Shown: piece by piece, positions 27,365 to 34,117 of the stretch
How the letters are laid out: every line of letters starts with the position of its first letter
Numbering within the stretch: the first letter of the stretch is position 1
NCBI RefSeq assembly: GCF_000378625.1
Contig: NZ_KB905178.1
Coordinates: 1-51,766 of the forward strand
Direction: 5' to 3'
DNA length: 51,766 nucleotides
Source: Colwellia piezophila ATCC BAA-637
GTDB taxonomy: Bacteria; Pseudomonadota; Gammaproteobacteria; Enterobacterales; Alteromonadaceae
Notes under the pieces: generated by a model
The model's input: only the letters and a program-made list of their open reading frames with translations
What the model was told of the DNA's origin: nothing
Databases searched by the model: none
Translations under genes and position numbers: made by a program

Positions 27365-28778
27365 ACGGTTTTCACTACTCGTAGCTGCCCGCACTATTTT
27401 GGCGATGTTAACGCTGATTTGTCTTACGCAAGCCGTTATACACGAAGGTTATCACGCCACTATTTTGCTATTATCGGTAGTACTCGCCTTACAATTTTTT
27501 GAAATAATACGTTTTATTTCAAAAACCAATGCTGAGTTAGTGCGCTTTTTTGATGCTGTGCGTCATGCCGATTTTTCACAGCGCTTTGAGCTGAAATCGC
27601 TTGGCACAGGCTTTGACGAATTAGGCACAACCTTCAGCGATATTTTAAAGCGTATTCAAACAGTACGTTCAAATCAAGAGGCTGAGTTACGTCATATCAA
27701 AACTATTATTGAGCATGTCCCCGTGCCGCTATTAAGCATTGAACATAGCGGTAAAATCACTTTATGGAACAACAGCGTTAGGCGTTTATTCGGCGTAAAT
27801 GCGGTTACCCATATTGATGATTTGGCACAGTTTAATAAAGACTTCCCGAAAAAGTTACAAGGCATTTTAGCGGGCGATCGTACCCTGGTAAATATCACCA
27901 TTGATGGCATGGAACACAAACTTATAGTCTCTGCCACTGAGATAACAACCGCGACACAACACGAAACCTTACTGAGCATGCAAGACATTCAAAGTGAACT
28001 CGCCAAAGCTCAACTACAAGCTTGGCAAGATTTGGTCAGTGTTTTAACACACGAAATAATGAACAGCATTACCCCGGTAGCATCATTGGCTAAAACAGCC
28101 GTTGACCTAGTAGAAGATGTGCAAGTAAAGACTCAGCAATTATCGGCAATGAACAATGAGCTTTCTGAAACGTTAGCTAAAAAGTTAACTGAAGAATTAG
28201 CTGAAGAGCTAGACGATGTTTTAAGTGCGGTAAAAACCGTCGCGAGAAGAAGTGACGGCTTAATGCAGTTTGTTACCAGCTATCGCCGTTTAACACGCCT
28301 GCCCTCACCTAATAAAAAAGTTGTATCCGTGACCACACTGTTTAGTCATGTAACAACGCTGGCTAAGCAAAACTGGCACCAAAGTGATATTGAGTTAACT
28401 TGCAGTATCATACCTCAAGCCTTAGATATAAACGTCGATGCAGATATGATCGAGCAAATATTACTTAATTTGTTGTTAAATGCCGAGCAAGCTCTCATAC
28501 AAGTAGAGGATGAAAGAAACAAGCAAAGCTTAAAGCCACAAATTTCCCTGTATGCTTTTCTCAATGTTCGTGGTCATGTGGTCATTGAGGTTGCAGATAA
28601 CGGTAAAGGTATTAAAGAAGAAAATATGTCACAAATTTTCGTGCCCTTTTTTACCACAAAAAAAGACGGCTCAGGTGTCGGTTTAGCGCTAACAAGACAA
28701 GTAATGCTAGCACATAATGGCAAAGTGGCAGTGCGTAATAATGACCATGGTGGTGCAACTTTTAGCCTTACTTTTTAG
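27354..28778 (+). CDS. NtrY-like sensor histidine kinase paired with the sigma-54 regulator
   Basis: The 474-residue kinase has two N-terminal membrane segments (residues about 8-50), a HAMP-like linker, a PAS-like segment near 120-215 and the catalytic core. The H-box HEIMNSITPVASL has His233, the N-box is LLNLLLNAEQAL, and the G boxes are VADNGKGI and GSGVGLALTRQ. The gene overlaps the end of the response regulator by 11 bp, a clear sign of a cognate pair. The H-box and overall layout closely match the kinase at 144-1571, so the window seems to hold parts of two related systems. The periplasmic part is very short, so the signal may be sensed in or at the membrane. Confidence 0.94.
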   Translation: MDFKRFSLLVAARTILAMLTLICLTQAVIHEGYHATILLLSVVLALQFFEIIRFISKTNAELVRFFDAVRHADFSQRFELKSLGTGFDELGTTFSDILKRIQTVRSNQEAELRHIKTIIEHVPVPLLSIEHSGKITLWNNSVRRLFGVNAVTHIDDLAQFNKDFPKKLQGILAGDRTLVNITIDGMEHKLIVSATEITTATQHETLLSMQDIQSELAKAQLQAWQDLVSVLTHEIMNSITPVASLAKTAVDLVEDVQVKTQQLSAMNNELSETLAKKLTEELAEELDDVLSAVKTVARRSDGLMQFVTSYRRLTRLPSPNKKVVSVTTLFSHVTTLAKQNWHQSDIELTCSIIPQALDINVDADMIEQILLNLLLNAEQALIQVEDERNKQSLKPQISLYAFLNVRGHVVIEVADNGKGIKEENMSQIFVPFFTTKKDGSGVGLALTRQVMLAHNGKVAVRNNDHGGATFSLTF

Positions 28779-28809
28779 CTAGGATTTAATTGAATTTTAG
28801 AGCTATTGA

Positions 28810-28843
28810 TACCAATTGGACTAATTAATTGATCCGTTTGGTA
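28810..28843. repeat. Collapsed inverted-repeat element, copy E, 34 bp
   Basis: Both ends are retained back to back: TACCAATTGGACTAATTAAT followed by TGATCCGTTTGGTA. The right flank is TTA, the left TGA, so one duplication copy has drifted. It lies between the convergent kinase and binding-protein genes. Confidence 0.65.
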
Positions 28844-28862
28844 TTACACGTTAAGAAAAATA

Positions 28863-29948
28863 CTATTCAACCTGTTCAACCTGTTCAACCATTTGCTGCA
28901 TCAAGCTATAAGAAAGTTGACTATAGGGCGGTACAAATAAATCAGCATTAAACAGGTTTGGGTAATTATCTAATAACCCTCTACTATCTAAGTTAACCGA
29001 GGCAGGCAACATAGAAAGTTCATCGACAATTCTCTGCTGAACTTTTTTATCAATGAAATAATTAGCAACGACTTCTGCAGCTGCTAGTTTTTCATTTTTA
29101 AGATCTCGTACAAAATTAATGGTATCAAGCCAAGCTAAATGCCCTTCTTCGAAATCAATTAACTGCCATTTTCCTCCTTTATCATTTTGAACTTTTATCT
29201 CTGGCCCCCAACTAGATACTATTTCAAGATTTTCGGTAAACTTGGTTGAGCTTTGCCAAAACCCGCCAGCATTATTATAAAGCTGCTTAAATTTATCGAG
29301 CAAAACCCCCTGCTTTGAAAGTAACTCTTTTAAGGCACTACGATCATTATTTTGTGCTAATTGATCTAAATAAAAAGGATGATAGTCTAGCGCTTGTAGA
29401 GTTAAACCGACGTTATACCAAAACTGTCCTTGATTTAATGAAAACTTGTTACGCCACTTAACACCCCATAAATCCTTTACTGATTTAGGTACCTCGTGCT
29501 TTTTAACCTTTTGAGTATTAACATAAAAACCATAAACACCTCCACCCCAAGGAATATACAGAGGTTTACCATTTTGCATTCCCATTGATATTTGAGTGAG
29601 TTTTGGATCCAGATTTTTATAGTTTGTTAATCGAGGAGAGTGAATATTTATTGGTTGTAGCAGTTTGGAAATCTGCTCACCATGCATTTTAATAAAAAAA
29701 AGGGTCAGGAAAGTAATATCACATTGTTTGTTTCTAATCACAGAAAACATTTGGTCAGCGTCTTCAGCTTGCGTGGTTAAAACTTCGACCTGATAGTTAT
29801 AACCCTTATCTGCTAATATTTTATTTACTTGGATTATATTTTCAGTGGTCACATAACCTGGCCAAGTGAAAATCCTAAGTTTTTCTACGGCGAATAACTG
29901 AAAAGGTAAAAGTATAAGAATACTAAATAATATTAGTTTACTCACCAC
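28863..29948 (-). CDS. PotD-like periplasmic substrate-binding protein (orphan)
   Basis: The protein resembles the spermidine/putrescine-binding family of ABC transporters. From the GTG at 29948 it is 361 residues with a signal peptide (VVSKLILFSILILLPFQLFA) and the mature start VEKLRIFTWPGYVT. GKPLYIPWGGGVYGFYVNTQ is typical of the family ligand cleft. GAGGGA lies 6 bases before that GTG, which is why I prefer it to the GTG at 29969. No permease or ATPase gene is adjacent, so it may serve a distant transporter or act as a sensor partner. The last residues are a threefold VEQ repeat from a 9-bp DNA repeat. The ligand is unknown. Confidence 0.85.
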   Translation of the reverse strand: MVSKLILFSILILLPFQLFAVEKLRIFTWPGYVTTENIIQVNKILADKGYNYQVEVLTTQAEDADQMFSVIRNKQCDITFLTLFFIKMHGEQISKLLQPINIHSPRLTNYKNLDPKLTQISMGMQNGKPLYIPWGGGVYGFYVNTQKVKKHEVPKSVKDLWGVKWRNKFSLNQGQFWYNVGLTLQALDYHPFYLDQLAQNNDRSALKELLSKQGVLLDKFKQLYNNAGGFWQSSTKFTENLEIVSSWGPEIKVQNDKGGKWQLIDFEEGHLAWLDTINFVRDLKNEKLAAAEVVANYFIDKKVQQRIVDELSMLPASVNLDSRGLLDNYPNLFNADLFVPPYSQLSYSLMQQMVEQVEQVE

Positions 29949-30023
29949 AGCGAGTCCCTCATTGAACACTTATTTATTCAGTATAGAAGCCCTTATAATT
30001 AAAGCTTAGATATTTCGCAGGCA

Positions 30024-30047
30024 AAGTCACTTCAGCTTAAGTGACTT
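30024..30047 (-). terminator. Possible terminator of the WD40 lipoprotein gene
   Basis: AAGTCACTT (30024-30032) pairs with AAGTGACTT (30039-30047) around a 6-base loop, 16 bp past the stop of the WD40 gene. The following T-run is poor, so termination efficiency is uncertain. Confidence 0.45.
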
Positions 30048-30062
30048 CCTCTTCTTTTAACT

Positions 30063-31049
30063 TTATTTTTTGTTGTTAACAGTGGGCAACTGCCAATGTT
30101 CGAATAGGCCATCGCTATTGGTGGTAACAGCTTTATCTTGGCCTGAATAAGCAACACTAAGCACAGAAGAACGACCTCGTGTCATTGTCGATTGCCACTC
30201 AGCGATTAAGACGCCATCAGCTACCCGCCAAAGTTTGATAACTTGTTTAGGAGAGCCGGTTAACAACAGCGAATTATCGGCAGAGAATATTGAATCATTA
30301 AACTCGAAAAAACGTAAATTGGTATCTAATTCCGCCAGCACTTTTCCTGTCGATAAATCCCAAAAAGTGCGATCTTTTATCGCATCAAGGGTAAAACCAA
30401 CCTTACCATCACTACTTATACTGACATGATTTACTCTTGAGCCATGAGAAAACTCATGAATATTCTCTCCTGAGTTGGTTTGCCATAACCGTGCCTTTTT
30501 ATCACTGGAGCCAGTAAAGGCCACTTCGCCATCATCTGATAAACTCACTGAATTAATATTTAATCTATGCTTATCAAAAGTACTCACTTTGTTAGACTTA
30601 ACATCAATGATACTGGCTTTGCCGCTGCGAAAACCTAACAATATTTTGCTGCCATCAGCAGAGATATCCATATCATTGATGATATTGCCTGCCACTGTCC
30701 ACTCGCCCAGTGGTTTATGACCCTGCACCGAATATAAGCGCACCGTTACTTGATTCGACACTAAATAAAATTGATTATTTTCACTAATATCAAGCAACTC
30801 GATAAACTGCGCGTCATTGCCTGTTAAGCAATGTAATGGCGATTCCTCTTGGCTATTCTTCCATAAACAAACAGTTTTACCATCAGCAACTAAGTTTAAC
30901 TGACCATCTTTAGACAATGCGGAAGCCTTGATTATGGTATCACTATGACTTAACGCTAACGCCGATTTTGAGGTATGCACTTCTTGTTGACTACAACCAA
31001 AAAGTGTTAATGCACTTAGCGCACTGATTAGCGTGATAACTTTTACCAT
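30063..31049 (-). CDS. WD40-repeat lipoprotein
   Basis: The 328-residue product has a lipoprotein signal (VITLISALSALTLFGC, lipobox LFGC with Cys19) and then a beta-propeller of about six to seven WD40-like blades. Clear blade ends include KTVCLWKN, KKARLWQT, DRTFWDLSTG, KVIKLWRVADG and FEHWQLP. Bacterial WD40 lipoproteins are usually protein-binding scaffolds on the periplasmic face of the inner or outer membrane; the Gln after Cys favours outer-membrane sorting. The ATG at 31049 lies 26 bp from a GATGA repeat in its upstream region. No functional partner is evident nearby. Confidence 0.85.
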   Translation of the reverse strand: MVKVITLISALSALTLFGCSQQEVHTSKSALALSHSDTIIKASALSKDGQLNLVADGKTVCLWKNSQEESPLHCLTGNDAQFIELLDISENNQFYLVSNQVTVRLYSVQGHKPLGEWTVAGNIINDMDISADGSKILLGFRSGKASIIDVKSNKVSTFDKHRLNINSVSLSDDGEVAFTGSSDKKARLWQTNSGENIHEFSHGSRVNHVSISSDGKVGFTLDAIKDRTFWDLSTGKVLAELDTNLRFFEFNDSIFSADNSLLLTGSPKQVIKLWRVADGVLIAEWQSTMTRGRSSVLSVAYSGQDKAVTTNSDGLFEHWQLPTVNNKK

Positions 31050-31075
31050 AGTTAACTATTCCTTAATAAACTTGC

Positions 31076-31100
31076 GATGAGATGAGATGAGATGAGATGG
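31076..31100. repeat. GATGA pentanucleotide repeat
   Basis: Four exact GATGA units and a fifth ending GG run from 31076 to 31100. They sit in the 5-prime region of the WD40 lipoprotein gene on the minus strand, between its start codon and any promoter further right. Copy-number change would alter promoter or leader spacing. Confidence 0.75.
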
Positions 31101-31261
31101 GCACTATAAACGATTATTGCCTACGCAGAAAACAAATACTGGCAAAATGTAAGCAATAGATAACCCGCCTGTTACCACGTATACTCAGAGACTAATGTGT
31201 AATAAATAGCGAAGGGCAATCAGCTCTTATTATTGAATACTTGGTCACAAAGGAAGTCACC

Positions 31262-31765
31262 ATGGAAAACATAAACTCTGCAATGACTACAGCAACACAA
31301 TTTTATCCAAATGAGAGTCAGCGTCGAGCGCAAATGACATCAACCCCAGAAATTAGCGAAACTGCCATTGATTCCTCCTCACAAGATTCTGAGACTATTC
31401 AAAAAATAAATAAGCAACTACAACCAGATGAAGTAGTGTTATCCGCTGAGGCTAAATCTGCAGCAGCCGAAGAAAAAGAAGCTGAAAACAAAAAAAACAT
31501 AGATGCCAGCAGCTTAAATGGTGTTATGTCTCCAGAAGAAGCTGCCGCAGCCAAAAAATCCGGTGAGAGTGATTTAGATAAAGAGATTCGTGAATTAGCG
31601 ATGAAGGTACTCGAACTAAGTGTAAAAATTCAACTGCTGCAAGACAAAGAAGATAAAGAATCAGTAAAAGAGCGACGCGCATTAGAAGTGGACTTAGCGA
31701 TCACAAAAGGTCAACTTGATGCCGCTATAAAGAGAAAATTAGAACAGGCAGCAGTAAGCGAATAA
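31262..31765 (+). CDS. Uncharacterised coiled-coil protein
   Basis: I do not recognise this 167-residue protein. It has no signal peptide or membrane segment. The N-terminal half is polar and low-complexity; the C-terminal third (about residues 110-165) is strongly charged and helical with heptad spacing (ELAMKVLELSVKIQLLQD, VDLAITKGQLDAAIKRKL), likely a coiled coil. The ATG at 31262 (MENINSAMTTATQF) has AAGGAAG upstream and is preferred over the frame opening at 31241. It is followed after 19 bp by the interrupted membrane-protein gene on the same strand. Confidence 0.75.
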   Translation: MENINSAMTTATQFYPNESQRRAQMTSTPEISETAIDSSSQDSETIQKINKQLQPDEVVLSAEAKSAAAEEKEAENKKNIDASSLNGVMSPEEAAAAKKSGESDLDKEIRELAMKVLELSVKIQLLQDKEDKESVKERRALEVDLAITKGQLDAAIKRKLEQAAVSE

Positions 31766-31784
31766 TTTTTATTAGGGAATTAAA

Positions 31785-32455
31785 ATGCCACAAAAATTTA
31801 ATAACCTTTTCACCCTCGATTCTACGGTTAAAATCCTCCTGCTGTGTGTAATCACCCTAGGCGGTTACTTAATCTATAAATTGTATTATTTCTCTAAACA
31901 AATTAACCACAACACTGCTTATAAAATCCCAGTAAGTTTTATGATTATCACTTCGGCTATATTTAGCCTTACTTTCACCAGTTTACTTTATGGTTTATAC
32001 CATTTAGATAATCCCGACATATTAGGTAACTCAATTGTCCTGCATCTTATACCAATCGGACTAATTTATTGATCACTTAGCTAGAATTAAAAGGCTTAGA
32101 GGCAAGGCATTGATTGAAGATAATGGTTATTCCCTTATCAAAATCAATAACGCTGCATGTAAGCCTTTTAAACTCGCCCTTCGGGAGCTCATTAGCAAAC
32201 TGATAACATCACAAAATGAATGAAATATAGAATAACTATGTTTAATCCATTTTGTTTGTTCTAAGCTCGCTAGTGCAGCTCTAAGTTGGTCAATTAATTA
32301 ATCCGTTTGGTATTATTGCCTCAATTTTCGATATCAGCTGGATTGTTATGGTGTGCAATCGAATTAACTTAATCACCGGAGCCGTTAAAGGGGGATTCTC
32401 TGTGGTTAAATCCTTTTATCACTTCAATATTTCATGTAATTTATATGCAGCATAA
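31785..32455 (+). pseudogene. Small membrane protein gene interrupted by an inverted-repeat element
   Basis: The reading frame from ATG 31785 (MPQKFNNLFTLDSTVKILLL) encodes membrane segments near residues 15-32 and 47-70, then runs into the element at 32050 and stops at 32072. Removing the element (32050-32312) with one TTA duplication (32313-32315) joins CATCTTA to TTGCCTCAATT and continues the same frame through ASIFDISWIVMVCNRINLIT to TAA at 32453-32455. The restored gene is 405 bp, 134 residues, with a third membrane segment. The broken product would be 95 residues. The protein is of unknown function. Confidence 0.85.
32050..32312. repeat. Inverted-repeat (MITE-like) element, copy C, 263 bp
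   Basis: The ends are TACCAATCGGACTAATTTAT and its near-complement ending AATCCGTTTGGTA; about 22 of the outer 26 bases pair. TTA occurs on both sides (32047-32049 and 32313-32315). The interior shares GGCATTGATTGAAGA and TCAAAATCAATAACG with copy A. It carries no ORF of note. It lies inside the small membrane-protein gene, whose exact in-frame restoration on removal fixes the element boundaries. Confidence 0.88.
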
Positions 32456-32569
32456 AATTAACCGCGCCTTAGTGAACTAATTTTAGAAATAAAAGTCTTA
32501 AAATAATTACCAGGCCGTATTCATTTATACTAAGCCTTATGGAGTTTATGAATAAAATAAAGAGAAATA

Positions 32570-32905
32570 ATGTATAAAAGTATTATAATTTCTGTCTGTA
32601 GCATCGCCTTGATGACACTTTTATCTGGCTGTGTAATACCTGTCAGTTCAGGTTGCTCTACTGATCAACATTTTGAAGACCCTAACAGCCCCTACACAGC
32701 CAAAGGTCAAAACTGTAGCACAGCCGATGCCGCCGTATACCTAGCGAGTGCTCTATTGAAAGAAGCTCAAAAAACGCCCGATAAAGAAGCGGCAACCCAT
32801 AACCCTCCGGCTAAAAATGCTAACTGTTCACACTTGGTTGGCAAATCTCAAAAGGAATGTATTCGGTTAGAAAAAGATGCCTACGATCCTTTAGATGAAT
32901 TATAA
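32570..32905 (+). CDS. Small uncharacterised lipoprotein
   Basis: The 111-residue product has a lipoprotein signal peptide (IIISVCSIALMTLLSGC, lipobox LSGC, Cys21), then a short mature region with three more pairs of interest: Cys29, Cys49, Cys86 and Cys97, which could form disulfides in the periplasm. No known domain is recognised. Valine follows the lipid Cys, so the usual sorting rule would favour the outer membrane. It stands alone, 115 bp after the interrupted gene and 68 bp before the PAS protein. Confidence 0.75.
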   Translation: MYKSIIISVCSIALMTLLSGCVIPVSSGCSTDQHFEDPNSPYTAKGQNCSTADAAVYLASALLKEAQKTPDKEAATHNPPAKNANCSHLVGKSQKECIRLEKDAYDPLDEL

Positions 32906-32973
32906 GAATGGCTAATTAAATTTTACCTATTCATAAATATTGAATATACTCAAGGTTGAGCAAGGTAATTAAG

Positions 32974-33384
32974 GTGGCTAAAGTAGTGCTTATAGAAAAC
33001 CCTCTAGATTTTATTAAAAATTCAAATATTGGCATCCACGCTGTTTCCCCCGAAGGCGTCATTAAATATGCCAATCAGCATGAATTAGATACCTTAGGTT
33101 ACACTGAAGCAGAGTATGTCGGCCATCATGTCTCTGAGTTTCAATTCGACAAGACATGTTTAGATCATATGATGAGTAAATTGTCGAAATTTGAATCCTT
33201 TACCAACTTCCCTGCTATGGTATACGGCAAACAAAAAATAAAATATATTCTTTATAATTCAAGTACTTATGAAAGTCATGGCGAATTTATCCACACACGA
33301 TGTTTTGGTACCGAAATATCAAAAAACGTTTATCAGGCCTGTGTACTTGAATATAAAAAATTATATACAGGTAGGCTGGGTTAG
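32974..33384 (+). CDS. Stand-alone PAS-domain protein
   Basis: The 136-residue protein is a single PAS domain (about residues 8-125) with the typical start FIKNSNIGIHAVSPEGVIKY, ANQHELDTLGYTEAEYVGHH and a later beta-sheet region FIHTRCFGTEISKN. It has no output domain, so it may bind a ligand and signal by contact with another protein, or be a remnant of a larger sensor. The GTG at 32974 has AAGG eight bases upstream; a TTG at 32956 in the same frame lacks useful spacing. A MerR gene converges on it from the right. Confidence 0.75.
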   Translation: MAKVVLIENPLDFIKNSNIGIHAVSPEGVIKYANQHELDTLGYTEAEYVGHHVSEFQFDKTCLDHMMSKLSKFESFTNFPAMVYGKQKIKYILYNSSTYESHGEFIHTRCFGTEISKNVYQACVLEYKKLYTGRLG

Positions 33385-33465
33385 TTACTTTTTTTAAATT
33401 TAGTTGTCTTCAAGCAAACAATTGCTATAAACACTTATTAGCTCCATCATGGTGAAGTATGAGCG

Positions 33466-33957
33466 TTATTCATTTTCTTGCTGTAAATTCTTTAATATTT
33501 GACAATCGCCGACTTTATCATTCGGGCAAGAGGTCGCTAAGGTATGTAACGTTTGCTCTAACATCGTTAGCTCGGCAATGGTTTTTCTTACCTTAGCTAA
33601 CTGTTGCTCAATCAACGCATCGACTTCCTTGCATGATGATTTTTGATCGAGTTGTACTGCAATCAGTGTCTTAATTTGTTCTAGTGGAATTTGTAGTTCC
33701 CGACAGCGACGAATAAACACCAAACGCTCAACATCGTTATTACCATATTCTCGATAGCCATTGTCATTGCGATGTGCCTCGGGCAATAAACCTATCTCTT
33801 CGTAATAGCGAATGGTCTTACTAGCAACATTGGTAACCTTGGCCAGCTGACCTATTTTGATGTAAGCCTTCATACTAGCTTTAATGTAAACCTTCAAACT
33901 CGCCTTACTGTCAGTCTTTATACTACCTTTCATAATTGAATTCATACACTTACTCAT
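33466..33957 (-). CDS. MerR-family metal-responsive regulator (CadR/PbrR-like)
   Basis: The DNA-binding domain is clear: YIKIGQLAKVTNVASKTIRY followed by YEEIGLLPEAHRNDNGYREY. The dimer helix and metal-binding end follow, with Cys in SSCKEVD and the pair in SCPNDKVGDC, the cysteine arrangement of Cd/Pb/Zn-sensing members. It is divergent from czcCBA, whose promoter holds a matching operator, so it very likely activates that operon on metal binding. The start is uncertain. From 33957 the protein has 163 residues and an odd 28-residue lead containing KASLKVYI and KASMKAYI, encoded by a 24-bp tandem duplication; the ATG at 33873 would give the usual MerR N-terminus. Confidence 0.92.
   Translation of the reverse strand: MSKCMNSIMKGSIKTDSKASLKVYIKASMKAYIKIGQLAKVTNVASKTIRYYEEIGLLPEAHRNDNGYREYGNNDVERLVFIRRCRELQIPLEQIKTLIAVQLDQKSSCKEVDALIEQQLAKVRKTIAELTMLEQTLHTLATSCPNDKVGDCQILKNLQQENE
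33857..33904. repeat. 24-bp tandem duplication at the MerR gene start
   Basis: Two adjacent 24-bp units, 33857-33880 (TTGATGTAAGCCTTCATACT...) and 33881-33904 (TTAATGTAAACCTTCAAACT...), differ at a few bases. On the minus strand they encode KASMKAYI and KASLKVYI. The duplication repeats the region around a candidate start codon. Confidence 0.75.
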
Positions 33958-33984
33958 AATAGTTTAAATAACTACTTTTAACTG

Positions 33985-34015
33985 TTGACCTTACTGTGAC
34001 TGGAAGGTTTATTAT
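33985..34015 (+). promoter_or_regulatory. MerR-type promoter of czcCBA
   Basis: TTGACC (33985-33990) and TATTAT (34010-34015) are separated by 19 bp, the stretched spacing that MerR activators correct by twisting DNA. Within the spacer the dyad ACCTT (33988-33992) ... AAGGT (34004-34008) is the form seen for CueR/CadR-type sites. It lies between the MerR gene and czcC, directed at czcC. Confidence 0.85.
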
Positions 34016-34117
34016 GCCGCCATTATAGCTAACGTTGGGCAGCTTTGTTAGTGAAAACACCTCAAAAATGCTCAACTTTACTCGCTACTTTAGTACCTAG
34101 CAACCATAGGAAAATAC

